Shown in pieces: positions 10,183 to 19,451 of a stretch of 34,732 nucleotides of DNA (the stretch's first letter is position 1; each line of letters begins with the position of its first letter). The notes beneath the pieces were generated by a model. That model ran no database searches. It worked only from the letters and a program-made list of their open reading frames with translations, and was not told where the DNA came from. The position numbers and the translations under genes were made by a program. Origin of the DNA: Tepidimicrobium sp. (GTDB lineage: Bacteria > Bacillota > Clostridia > Tissierellales > Tepidimicrobiaceae); NCBI GenBank assembly GCA_012839395.1, contig DUNJ01000018.1, positions 1 to 34,732 on the forward strand, in the 5' to 3' direction.

Positions 10183-10749
10183 TTACTTGCTATACCATAA
10201 ATCCTTATTGCTCGTAGATAAGGCAATGGCCTTGGAATTTAGACATACATCAATATCCTCCCTGTCCATTATAAGTCCACTGGCAACTACTGGGATATTG
10301 GTTTCCAGATGGATTTTATCTATAATCTTCGGCATTATTCCAGGAAGTATTTCAACTACATTGGGCCTATAATCCTTGATGGAATGTATCTCCTTTTCTA
10401 AGAGTATGGAATTGTTGACAAATGCTCTATATATTATAAAGGCACCTAGATCCTTACCCATCTTTACCAAGTTTGGTTTGACTGTAATTATTCCATCTGG
10501 ATATATATTCTTAACTATATACTCTAGCCCCCAGGTATCTTTAGAAAAACCATCTATCAAATCCACCTGTATATATAGGCCTTTTTGCTTGGTTTTTACC
10601 TTATAAGCTATTTCTTTTAGATTGAAGATATTACCTGCAAGTAGGAATATATTGTTGCATGGGGAATTTATGGCAGCTTGTAGCTGTTCTAGATCATTTA
10701 CCGACGCTATTATTGGATTGGATTCTATATTTTTAAAAAAATCATGCAT
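10183..10749 (-). CDS. glpP: Glycerol-3-phosphate-responsive antiterminator family protein (GlpP)
   Basis: GlpP-like sequence: HDFFKNIESNPIIASVNDLEQLQAA, GLYIQVDLIDGFSKDTWGLEYI, PDGIITVKPNLVKMGKDLG, VEILPGIMPKII, IPVVASGLI. ATG at 10749 preceded by a GGTGG RBS. Confidence 0.85.
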   Translation of the reverse strand: MHDFFKNIESNPIIASVNDLEQLQAAINSPCNNIFLLAGNIFNLKEIAYKVKTKQKGLYIQVDLIDGFSKDTWGLEYIVKNIYPDGIITVKPNLVKMGKDLGAFIIYRAFVNNSILLEKEIHSIKDYRPNVVEILPGIMPKIIDKIHLETNIPVVASGLIMDREDIDVCLNSKAIALSTSNKDLWYSK

Positions 10750-10904
10750 AATTACCACCTCGATTATCCATACCATGTACCTAGATTTTATCATAATCAA
10801 TGCCTAAGTAAAGCTTTTTAATATGGCTATGAATATTTTTTAATTGGAGTAGAAAACTATATCATATCAGACTGTGAAATAGAGCAAAAGGAGATGTTTA
10901 TTAC

Positions 10905-11831
10905 TTGGGAAAGGATAGATACTCTATATTTATGACTAACTTAGCCATGTTATTGGCCTTGGAATCATATACTACTGAAAAGGTGAACACAAGCAGGGGT
11001 ATTGAAGAGGAAATAATAGGAGTTAATAGACTTGAATCAACTTTTAATACGGATAAAGTGGATAAACCAGAAGTATCTGGATGCATTACCAATCCACCCT
11101 GGGAAGATGATAAGCATTTTTTAAAAGCACAGGATAGGAATAATACCCAAGTGTTAATGGGAGCCTACTGTTCCGTATTGCTAGATCCATTGCCTGGCGA
11201 AGAATATAACGTAAAACTTGCAGCTGATGCTCTTAGAGGAAAGGTGGTAGAACCAGGGGAGGTGTTCTCACAAAATCAATCCTTAGGTCCTTATACTAAA
11301 TCTAGGGGTTATAGAGAGGGAGCCTCATATTCTGGAGGTAATATAGTTCAAACGGAAGGTGGGGGAGTCTGTAAAATTGCCTCAACCCTATATAACGGGG
11401 TTATACTGAGTAATTTGGATATAATTGAAAGGCATAATCATAGCATGCCGGTAAATTATGTACCCTACGGCCAAGATGCAACTGTTGCCTATGGGGCTAA
11501 GGATTTTAAATTTAGAAATAACACTGAAGCACCTATTTTAATATGGTCTGAAATGGTTGGACATAGGCTATATATAGCTCTTTACGGCCAGAAGTTGCCC
11601 CCAAAGGTAAGATGGGATCATAAAATTATGAACGTAGTTGAGGCACCTATATATTATAGAGAAAATTTGGAACTACAAAAAGGGGAGGAAAGAGTAATAA
11701 TAAAGGGAATAGATGGAGCGACGGTGGAATCCAGCATAGTTATAGAGCATAAAAGCGGTGAGGTGGAGACCAAAAATTTGGGAATTAGTCATTATAATCC
11801 AATGCCCCATATAATAGAGACTAACAAATAA
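10905..11831 (+). CDS. VanW family protein
   Basis: GEVFSQNQSLGPYTKSRGYREGASYSGGNIVQTEGGGVCKIASTLYNGVILSNLDIIERHNHSMPV matches the VanW core. Confidence 0.88.
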   Translation: MGKDRYSIFMTNLAMLLALESYTTEKVNTSRGIEEEIIGVNRLESTFNTDKVDKPEVSGCITNPPWEDDKHFLKAQDRNNTQVLMGAYCSVLLDPLPGEEYNVKLAADALRGKVVEPGEVFSQNQSLGPYTKSRGYREGASYSGGNIVQTEGGGVCKIASTLYNGVILSNLDIIERHNHSMPVNYVPYGQDATVAYGAKDFKFRNNTEAPILIWSEMVGHRLYIALYGQKLPPKVRWDHKIMNVVEAPIYYRENLELQKGEERVIIKGIDGATVESSIVIEHKSGEVETKNLGISHYNPMPHIIETNK

Positions 11832-11861
11832 AAGCCTAACCTTTAATAAGGTTAAGCTTTT
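11830..11861. terminator. Bidirectional terminator between convergent genes
   Basis: AAAAGCCTAACCTT TAAT AAGGTTAAGCTTTT stem-loop, flanked by A and T tracts. Confidence 0.75.
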
Positions 11862-12075
11862 GTTTTCTACTGAGCTGTTTGATTTGCCATTCCCTTTTTT
11901 GAGCCTCTATCCTATTATCATAGGTTTCAAAATATACCAACCTAACAGGCAGTCGACTTCTAGTATATTTTGAGGCCTTTCCTTCATTATGAGTCTTTAA
12001 CCTACTATCTAAGTTTAAGGTCCATCCGGTATATAAGGACTTATCTGCACATTCTAAGATATATACATAACACAT
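11836..12075 (-). CDS. GIY-YIG nuclease superfamily protein (YhbQ/YazA-like)
   Basis: MCYVYILECADKSLYTGWTLNLDSRLKTHNEGKASKYTRSRLPVRLVYFE. Confidence 0.9.
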   Translation of the reverse strand: MCYVYILECADKSLYTGWTLNLDSRLKTHNEGKASKYTRSRLPVRLVYFETYDNRIEAQKREWQIKQLSRKQKLNLIKG

Positions 12076-12087
12076 CTATATCACCAC

Positions 12088-12699
12088 TTACTTGATCAAT
12101 TTATTTAGTACCCTATATATGCAATCTGCAGAATACCCTCTTCTTTGAAGAAACCCACCTAATTTTCTATATCTTGCAGCTCTGTTATCTTCCCTATAGG
12201 AGGGAAGTTTTTTTTGGGCTAGTTTAAGTGCCCTATCATATTCACCATCATCCTCATCGAGGACCTTGTCGATTATTGCCTGGGAAATACCTTTTTTGTA
12301 TAGATCGTATCTGATTCTTTTGGGGCCGTGTTTGTTTATATGAATTTTATCCCTCATAAAGGATCTGGCAAATTCTAGGTCATTTATCAAACCATAATCC
12401 TTTAGATAATCTAAGGTGTTGTCAATGATATATGGTTTGAATCCTTTTTTTTGTAACCTATCTACTATCTCTTTTTCTGATCTCTGCCTATATCCAAGAA
12501 ATCTTAAAGCGAAATTATTGCATTTGGATTGTTCCTCTTCTATTAACACCTTTTCTATATACTTCTCATCGATCTCCATGTTTTCTGCCAGGTTATACTT
12601 ATATTGAATCTCCTTTGTAATTCCGAAGGCGAATTTATCATCTATATATATGTTGACCCTATCTTTATTTTTTTGAGGTTCAATCTTTGTAATTATCAT
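12088..12699 (-). CDS. recX: RecX family regulatory protein
   Basis: Size and features of RecX: ALRFLGYRQRSEKEIVDRLQKKGF, YGLINDLEFARSFMRDK, KHGPKRIRYDLYKKGI, RKLGGFLQRRGYSADCIYRVL. Confidence 0.88.
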   Translation of the reverse strand: MIITKIEPQKNKDRVNIYIDDKFAFGITKEIQYKYNLAENMEIDEKYIEKVLIEEEQSKCNNFALRFLGYRQRSEKEIVDRLQKKGFKPYIIDNTLDYLKDYGLINDLEFARSFMRDKIHINKHGPKRIRYDLYKKGISQAIIDKVLDEDDGEYDRALKLAQKKLPSYREDNRAARYRKLGGFLQRRGYSADCIYRVLNKLIK

Positions 12700-12717
12700 A
12701 TGTGATCACCTACATAA

Positions 12718-13100
12718 TCATTTTTTAATATATCCTGTGGTCCTCTCCAATATATGCACCGTTAAAATATCTCTTAACCCGGTATCGAATGAATGCCCAC
12801 CTCTTTTGCGAATTAGAAAGGTGTGCTTTATTCTCAATTCCCTTAGTTTCTTAGTAAATTTGTTGAATGATTCAAATAGGCAGGGTACCATATCCTTGGT
12901 AATCCAATGGATAGGAGAATAATAGTCGTATATATTATTGTCTTCAATTGTATTTGTTTATACCCATATCTATAACCGATACTTACCACAGCTGAGTCTT
13001 TTGAAGCTAAAAAATTACACTTTGTATGGGGATTTTTGCCCTAATGCTTTCCATATAAGGAAGATTAGGGATACCAAAAATAGTAGATGCCCAGGGTTAT
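12718..13100 (-). pseudogene. Decayed esterase/alpha-beta hydrolase remnant
   Basis: Minus-strand fragments in two frames: DSAVVSIGYRYGYKQIQLKT and YYSPIHWITKDMVPCLFESFNKFTKKLRELRIKHTFLIRKRGGHSFDTG...ERTTGYIKK*. They resemble esterase segments (VVSINYR, SPIHWVTKD, catalytic-His GGH) with the nucleophile region missing. Boundaries approximate. Confidence 0.6.
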
Positions 13101-13208
13101 ATCTTTAATGGTAAGCAGTATGAAAATTATAAATAGATGGATCTTATTTACTATAAAATAGGGTGTCCTCAATTTTTCTTTAATCTATCCATAGGCTATC
13201 ACTGCAAT

Positions 13209-14216
13209 CTATTTTTCCAGGGGATTTTCGATGGATTCCCTAGTCAATAATGCCCTTTTTGCTTCCTGTGCATTTATATTGAGTTTATGAAGTATATATT
13301 TAGCGATAAAATAGCTAAAGGGTAACCAGTTGATATGGCTAATAGGAAGCACCTTTCTATTAGCTCCATACATTTCATCATATAGTATTTTACGAGAAGG
13401 TATGGACAACGTGGAATCAAAATACGCATCGACAAAAGTGACTTTTTTCATATCCAATAGGTGAGCATATGAAATAGGGTCTATTTTAAATAAGGGATGT
13501 ATATCTGCATTGTACACTATCTCGTTAAAGGTCATATTTTTTACTATAGGGAACTGTTCATCGTAGGTATCGTACAATTTATCCTTATCATTTAAATAAA
13601 AATCAGGTTTTAGACCCTTATCAAATAATCTTCTGGCGAAGGCGGTTGTGGGGGATTGATGCAATATTTGAGGAATATGCCCACCAGTAGTCATAAATAG
13701 ATAATGATTCAGTCTAGTTTCTAAAGCACCAACTATTGTAGATATCATCCCTCCTAAACAATATCCAAGGATTATATTATTTTCCTTCCAGAAACCCGAC
13801 TGTTGCAATAGGTCTATTGTGCTCAAAGTATCTACAACCCCGTGTTCCCAAAATCGATACATAGAATTAATATTAGGATAGAGGTAGCTCTTTCCGCTTA
13901 CCGAGTTGTTTTCTACCCTGGTATAGTTACCGGGCAATATTAGTATATTGGTATTTACCCCTGCATTGGCTAGATGAGGTCCAAGCCAAAGTAGAAATTT
14001 AATATTTCTGCTACCCAATCCGTGAAGTATTAGGGCGGAAGCACGCACTTCTATTTTGGGTTGATAAGAATAAAGCTCTACATTTTCGGTGCCAGGTGCA
14101 GGGTTTTTATACAGGGTTTTATATCTAATATAGCTACACCTATAGCTCTTTCCCTTAAATATATGTCCGGAAATATAATTGATATCCTCTTTATCATATA
14201 AAAAATCTATATACAT
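13209..14216 (-). CDS. Alpha/beta hydrolase family protein, Cys nucleophile elbow GYCLGG
   Basis: SALILHGLGSRN oxyanion-region motif; nucleophile elbow IILGYCLGGM; candidate acid FVDAYFD and late His PISHINWLP. Confidence 0.75.
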   Translation of the reverse strand: MYIDFLYDKEDINYISGHIFKGKSYRCSYIRYKTLYKNPAPGTENVELYSYQPKIEVRASALILHGLGSRNIKFLLWLGPHLANAGVNTNILILPGNYTRVENNSVSGKSYLYPNINSMYRFWEHGVVDTLSTIDLLQQSGFWKENNIILGYCLGGMISTIVGALETRLNHYLFMTTGGHIPQILHQSPTTAFARRLFDKGLKPDFYLNDKDKLYDTYDEQFPIVKNMTFNEIVYNADIHPLFKIDPISYAHLLDMKKVTFVDAYFDSTLSIPSRKILYDEMYGANRKVLPISHINWLPFSYFIAKYILHKLNINAQEAKRALLTRESIENPLEK

Positions 14217-14357
14217 AGATGGTCAACTCCAAATATAATAGTGATCTCATTATATCATAAGAAAGTTAAAGTATGATATAATTCATGTCGTATGGAGCTT
14301 TGTTCGAACCTTAGTCTAAATATAACGGTTGAAATATTGGTCAATGGGGGCTACATT

Positions 14358-16358
14358 ATGAGAAAGAGAGCTTACTTTTTATGCCTTTTCATGATAATTA
14401 TAATCCTAATAAGTCAAATGGTTAATATTAAATATGATATCAATTTATATGAATTTATTAAATATTCTCAGCCACTCTCGGAACAGGAGAGAAAATTATT
14501 AGAGGATAAAGGAACTATAATCTGTGTGTCAGATAGAAATGCACCTCCTATTTCCTTTATAGAGGAGCAAAACAAACAATATAGGGGATTGGTCATAGAT
14601 TATATGACAGCGCTTTCCATCGAGTTGGAAACCAATATTGAGTTAAGGCCGCTGGTTTGGGAGGATACCCTAGAAGCCCTGATGAAGGGTAATGCAGATG
14701 TTTGCGATGCATTTCCAAGTAAGGAAAGGGAAAAATATTTCAGGTTTTCAAAGCCAATCTATAAGTTAAAAGGGGTCATAGTAGTAAGCTCATCCGAAAA
14801 CCAAATTCAAGGAGTGCAGGATTTAAGGCAAAGGAAGGTAGCCATACCTAATGGAGACTATGCTATAGAATACTTAGATAAGACCATTCCAAGCGTTGAA
14901 TATGTTTTAACCAAGGATATACACGATGCGCTATTGCTTCTCCAAGATGGTAAGGTGGATGCAGTTGTGGGAGATGAGCCTGTAATTGGTTATATTAGTG
15001 ATAAGTTAGGTATCATAGATGAAATACAAATTTTAGACCCTTATCTATATGAACAGGACGTAGCGTTAGCAGTACCAAAGTCTGAAGAAAAATTATTGGA
15101 TATACTAAATAAGGGCATATTGAATTTAAAGAAAAAAGATTTTGTTATAAAGATACAACAAAGATGGTTTGGCATATCAGGATCCATAGAGAAAAGCAGA
15201 ATTAGCGACAATCTGATACTAGGGGTTGGTATGGTCCTTATTGCAAGCATCATTATGCTATTTATAATGTATATATTTAATGATAGATTAAAGGAAAAGG
15301 TGAAAGAAAGAACACAGGAATTGCATCAAAGCAGGATGGAGTTGCAAGTGACCTTTGATGCACTAGGGTATTTTCTTGTGGTTGTAGATTCTGATGGTAG
15401 GATCACCAATTGTAATAAGTCCTTTCAAAACTATATTGGAGAGCGGAAGGAATATATAGTGGGAACTCACTTTTCTAGATGGAACATTTTGGAATATTTA
15501 AATAAAAAATTGAATATTTTCAATAAAGGAAAAGTAAATATAGTGAATGATGAAGAGGAGTTGCGGTATAAAAACACTTACTATGTAATAAATATGTTTA
15601 TATTAGAATCCATTGAAAACTCTTTAGACCAATTATTAATCGTGATTAAAGATGTTACTAAATTCAAATTTATGGAAAAACAAATTTTACAAGAAAATAA
15701 AATGGTAGCTATAGGTCAATTGGCAGCAGGAGTTGCCCATGAAATAAGAAACCCTTTGGGGCTTATAAGAAATTATTGCTATATACTGAGAAGTAGCTTG
15801 ATGGGAAAAAATATGAAAGCTATAGATGTTATAGATTCTTCAGTAGAAAGGATAGGCCGTATAATAAATAATCTTCTAGATTTCTCCAGGGACTCTGAGG
15901 AATATTGGACAATCATCAATATAGGTCAATTTATAACCAATATATTGGAATTGGAAGATAAGAGAATGGATGAAAAGAAAATTGAATGGAAACTTGTTTG
16001 CCCCGACGATTTACAGCTATATGCAAATGAAGAATCTTTAAAGCATATAGTAATAAATATTATTGATAACGCCATAGAGGCCATAAAGGAAAAGGGGTGG
16101 ATTCATGTGTTCTGTGAAAGATTAGAAAAGGGAATTATTTTAAAATTTCAAGATTCGGGCCAGGGCATAGAGCAAGAAAATATAGATGATATATTCAATC
16201 CTTTTTTTACCACTAAGAAGGCAGGTGAAGGGATTGGTTTAGGGTTATATATAGTTTATAACGAGGTTCAAAAACTTGGAGGAACAATAGAAGTAAGCAG
16301 CCAACATAATATGGGAACTATTTTTGAGGTATTTTTACCGAAAGAAAAGAGGGGGTAA
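14358..16358 (+). CDS. Sensor histidine kinase with extracytoplasmic SBP_bac_3 domain and PAS domain
   Basis: Signal-like N-terminus; amino-acid-binding-protein-like segment (GTIICVSDRNAPPISFIEEQNKQYRGLVIDYM... KVDAVVGDEPVIGY); TM helix; PAS; H-box AAGVAHEIRNPLGLIRNY; ATPase boxes. ATG at 14358 preferred over 14292. Confidence 0.9.
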   Translation: MRKRAYFLCLFMIIIILISQMVNIKYDINLYEFIKYSQPLSEQERKLLEDKGTIICVSDRNAPPISFIEEQNKQYRGLVIDYMTALSIELETNIELRPLVWEDTLEALMKGNADVCDAFPSKEREKYFRFSKPIYKLKGVIVVSSSENQIQGVQDLRQRKVAIPNGDYAIEYLDKTIPSVEYVLTKDIHDALLLLQDGKVDAVVGDEPVIGYISDKLGIIDEIQILDPYLYEQDVALAVPKSEEKLLDILNKGILNLKKKDFVIKIQQRWFGISGSIEKSRISDNLILGVGMVLIASIIMLFIMYIFNDRLKEKVKERTQELHQSRMELQVTFDALGYFLVVVDSDGRITNCNKSFQNYIGERKEYIVGTHFSRWNILEYLNKKLNIFNKGKVNIVNDEEELRYKNTYYVINMFILESIENSLDQLLIVIKDVTKFKFMEKQILQENKMVAIGQLAAGVAHEIRNPLGLIRNYCYILRSSLMGKNMKAIDVIDSSVERIGRIINNLLDFSRDSEEYWTIINIGQFITNILELEDKRMDEKKIEWKLVCPDDLQLYANEESLKHIVINIIDNAIEAIKEKGWIHVFCERLEKGIILKFQDSGQGIEQENIDDIFNPFFTTKKAGEGIGLGLYIVYNEVQKLGGTIEVSSQHNMGTIFEVFLPKEKRG

Positions 16359-16363
16359 TTAGC

Positions 16364-17716
16364 ATGAAGGATTTTAAGATATTAGTAGTGGATGATGAGT
16401 ATAAGCACCAAGAAGTACTTCAAATGATATTAGAAAATGAAGGATATACAGTACATGCATGTAGCTCAGCAGAGGAAGCATTGAATAATATTGAGAAAGA
16501 GAACTATGATTTGGTGCTAACCGATCTTAAGATGAAAAACATGAACGGATTGGAGCTACTAGATGAAATAAAGCATATAGATAAAGGGATAGAAGTTATT
16601 TTAGTAACTGGCTATGGTACGGTTGAGAGCGCCGTGCAGGCCATGAAGAAAGGCGCTTTTAGCTATTTTATAAAGAGTCATAATCCAGAATCTTTGCTAA
16701 TGGATATAGAGAAAATTACTAGGATTAAAAAACTAGAAAAAGATAATCGTATATTTAGAAATCAGACGAGAAAGGAAGATTATGTATTTGATAGTAAGAA
16801 TAAGAATTTTCAACAGATTCTAGATATAGCGCGTAAGGCAGCCGATAGTGATTTAAGCATATTAATCCTAGGGGAATCGGGTACAGGCAAAGAAGTTTTA
16901 GCCAGGTATATCCATGAGGCTAGCCCTAGGAATGAAGGACATTTTGTTCCTGTAAACTGTCATATGTTTACGGAAGGTTTATTGGAGTCGGAGCTCTTTG
17001 GACATGAAAGAGGGGCTTTCACAGGCGCTATTGAAAGAAGGATAGGTAGGTTTGAAGAGGCTGATGGTGGGACTCTCTTCCTGGATGAGATAGGGGATAT
17101 GCCTTTGAGTACTCAAATAAAATTATTAAGGGCTATAGAGACTAAATCAATAGAGAGGATAGGGAGTAATAGATGCATACCGGTAGATCTGCGGTTTATT
17201 TCTGCAACCAATAGAGATATATCTAAGGCATTAGAAGAAGGTGACTTCAGAGAGGACCTTTATTATAGAATAAATGCCATAACTATAGAGATTCCACCAC
17301 TCAGGGACAGGAGAGAAGATCTACCTCATTTAATAGATTTCTTTTTCAGCAAAATAGAATCTGAGTTGAAGAAAAGGGTAATAGAGATAGAAGATGGGGT
17401 TAAGGAATTTTTATTGAATTATAATTATCCGGGAAATATAAGGGAATTAAAGAATATTATAGAAAGATTAGTAGTGTTATCGGAGGGGGGTATCGTTAAG
17501 GTTAAGGACCTACCCATAGACAATAAGAAGTTAGATTTGACAGGTTCTTTTAATTCAAGCATAGGATCATTAAAAGAAGCTAGAAAACAATTCGAAGCTA
17601 AGTATGTCAAGATGGTATTGGATAAATATGATGGAAATGTTACTAAGGCCTCACAATGCTTGGAGATAACGACTAGGCAACTTTATAACAAAATTTCAGA
17701 ATATGGGCTAAGATAA
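16364..17716 (+). CDS. Sigma-54-dependent response regulator (NtrC family)
   Basis: Receiver domain; AAA+ Walker A GESGTGKE; sigma-54-contact loop [18 protein letters not shown]-terminal Fis-type HTH. Confidence 0.95.
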   Translation: MKDFKILVVDDEYKHQEVLQMILENEGYTVHACSSAEEALNNIEKENYDLVLTDLKMKNMNGLELLDEIKHIDKGIEVILVTGYGTVESAVQAMKKGAFSYFIKSHNPESLLMDIEKITRIKKLEKDNRIFRNQTRKEDYVFDSKNKNFQQILDIARKAADSDLSILILGESGTGKEVLARYIHEASPRNEGHFVPVNCHMFTEGLLESELFGHERGAFTGAIERRIGRFEEADGGTLFLDEIGDMPLSTQIKLLRAIETKSIERIGSNRCIPVDLRFISATNRDISKALEEGDFREDLYYRINAITIEIPPLRDRREDLPHLIDFFFSKIESELKKRVIEIEDGVKEFLLNYNYPGNIRELKNIIERLVVLSEGGIVKVKDLPIDNKKLDLTGSFNSSIGSLKEARKQFEAKYVKMVLDKYDGNVTKASQCLEITTRQLYNKISEYGLR

Positions 17717-17730
17717 GGAAAAGCACCAAA

Positions 17731-17770
17731 AACATGAAATTAATTTCATAATTGAAATTAATTTCATGTT
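17731..17770 (+). terminator. Hairpin with perfect 18-bp stem and T-tract
   Basis: AACATGAAATTAATTTCA-TAAT-TGAAATTAATTTCATGTT followed by TTTTC. Confidence 0.75.
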
Positions 17771-17863
17771 TTTTCTTATAAAATAGTTATTGTCGTTAGG
17801 ATGAAATATTTTAAACAGGTCTATTATATCGCATTTGATAGAGTTTGTAAAACATTAAGACAA

Positions 17864-17880
17864 TTGGCACTATTTTTGCA
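17864..17880 (+). promoter_or_regulatory. Sigma-54 (-24/-12) promoter upstream of the symporter
   Basis: TTGGCAC-TATTT-TTGCA matches TGGCAC-N5-TTGCW; it lies just downstream of an NtrC-family gene and ~60 bp before the symporter start. Confidence 0.88.
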
Positions 17881-17943
17881 ACTATACATAGGTGTCTGGG
17901 GTTCCAGGTATATCTATAAAAATTATGAAAGGAGTGCATAATT

Positions 17944-19299
17944 GTGGATTTAGTTTATCGAATTAATGATTGGCTTAATGATTTGGTTTGGGGGCCTTAT
18001 ATGATTGCCCTATTGGTGGGAACGGGGATATTTATAAGCATGCGATTAGGGTTTATTCAGATTTTTAAATTTCCCTATATATACAGAAACACCATAAAAA
18101 AAGCCTTTGTTAAAGATGACGAAGGGGAAGGAGATATAACCTCTGCCCAAGCGGGATTAACATCTATAGCTGCAGTGGTAGGAACTGGTAATATAGCTGG
18201 GGTTGCTACTGCGGTTAGTATAGGAGGACCAGGAGCATTATTTTGGATGTGGGTATCAGCATTTTTTGGTATGGCAACGAAGTTTGCTGAGGTTACACTG
18301 GGAATACATTATAGGGAAAGGAGAGGAGATGGCAGTTTCTCGGGTGGTGCCATGTATTATATAGAAAAGGGAATAGGACAGAAATGGATGGCGGTATTTT
18401 TTAGTATCATGGTAATTATAGCTTATTTCATAGTTGGAGCCATCGTAGATACTCATACTATAGCTATGTCGGTACAGGAGCAGTGGGGTATTAAACCGGT
18501 TATTACTGGAATAATATTTGCTATTCTATCTGGAATGGTAATATTGGGAGGAATAAAAAGGATAGGTGAAGTATGTCAATTTTTAACTCCTATTATGAGC
18601 GGAATCTATGTAGTAGCAGGACTTGCTATAATTATATTAAATATAGATAAGGTTCCAGGAGCGTTCTACGACATCTTTAGTACTGCCTTCAACCCGGCGT
18701 CGGCCACCGGGGGATTTGCTGGAGCTACGATGGCAAGGATGATAACCATCGGAACTGCTAGGGGACTATTTTCCAATGAGGCTGGAATAGGAAGTTCACC
18801 TATTATTCATTGTAGCGCTAAGGTAAATCATCCTACTGAACAGGGAATTTGGGGAGCAATAGAGGTATTTGTAGATACATTAATAATTGGAACTATAACT
18901 GGACTTTCTATAGTAATATCTGGAGAATGGGTCACAGGTGTATCGGGTGCTGCGTTAACCATGAGGGCTTTTGCTAGTTCGTTGCCGGGGAATATAGGGA
19001 GTTATGTAGTATTAGTATCAGCTATCTTATTTGGATATTCATGCCTAATATCTGCAAATTATTATTGCGAAAGGGCAGCGGATTATCTATTTGGTAGCAA
19101 GGTGATCATTCCTATAAGAATACTTTGGGTAATATTCATAGTAATAGGTTCTATGGGAGGATTAGAATTTGTATGGGATCTTGCAGATACAGCCAATGGT
19201 TTAATGGCCATACCCAACCTTGTAGCTGTAATCATGTTAAGTGGGACGGTAGTTAAGCTGACAAAAGAATTCTTCGAACGAGAAGAAGAGAAGGTTTAA
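17944..19299 (+). CDS. Alanine/glycine:cation symporter (AGCS family)
   Basis: AAVVGTGNIAGVATAVSIGGPGALFWMWVSAFFGMATKFAEVTLGIHYRER and GLFSNEAGIGSSPIIHCSAK are AGCS hallmarks. Confidence 0.95.
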   Translation: MDLVYRINDWLNDLVWGPYMIALLVGTGIFISMRLGFIQIFKFPYIYRNTIKKAFVKDDEGEGDITSAQAGLTSIAAVVGTGNIAGVATAVSIGGPGALFWMWVSAFFGMATKFAEVTLGIHYRERRGDGSFSGGAMYYIEKGIGQKWMAVFFSIMVIIAYFIVGAIVDTHTIAMSVQEQWGIKPVITGIIFAILSGMVILGGIKRIGEVCQFLTPIMSGIYVVAGLAIIILNIDKVPGAFYDIFSTAFNPASATGGFAGATMARMITIGTARGLFSNEAGIGSSPIIHCSAKVNHPTEQGIWGAIEVFVDTLIIGTITGLSIVISGEWVTGVSGAALTMRAFASSLPGNIGSYVVLVSAILFGYSCLISANYYCERAADYLFGSKVIIPIRILWVIFIVIGSMGGLEFVWDLADTANGLMAIPNLVAVIMLSGTVVKLTKEFFEREEEKV

Positions 19300-19332
19300 A
19301 AGTATATTAAAAGTATAGAAGCATATATTTTG

Positions 19333-19397
19333 GTTGTCTCTCTTTTCCCGTAAATCGGCCCATTTTATTGAGATCCAATTGGGAAGAGGGAGATAAC
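19333..19397 (+). ncRNA. Candidate leader/intergenic hairpin (17-bp stem, 31-nt loop) upstream of ornithine genes
   Basis: GTTGTCTCTCTTTTCCC pairs with GGGAAGAGGGAGATAAC via 14 Watson-Crick and 3 G-U pairs; no following U-tract. Confidence 0.5.
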
Positions 19398-19451
19398 TAA
19401 ATATATTCTCACACTGGATTTATCGTTGATAAAACCTCAGGAGGTGTAGCT

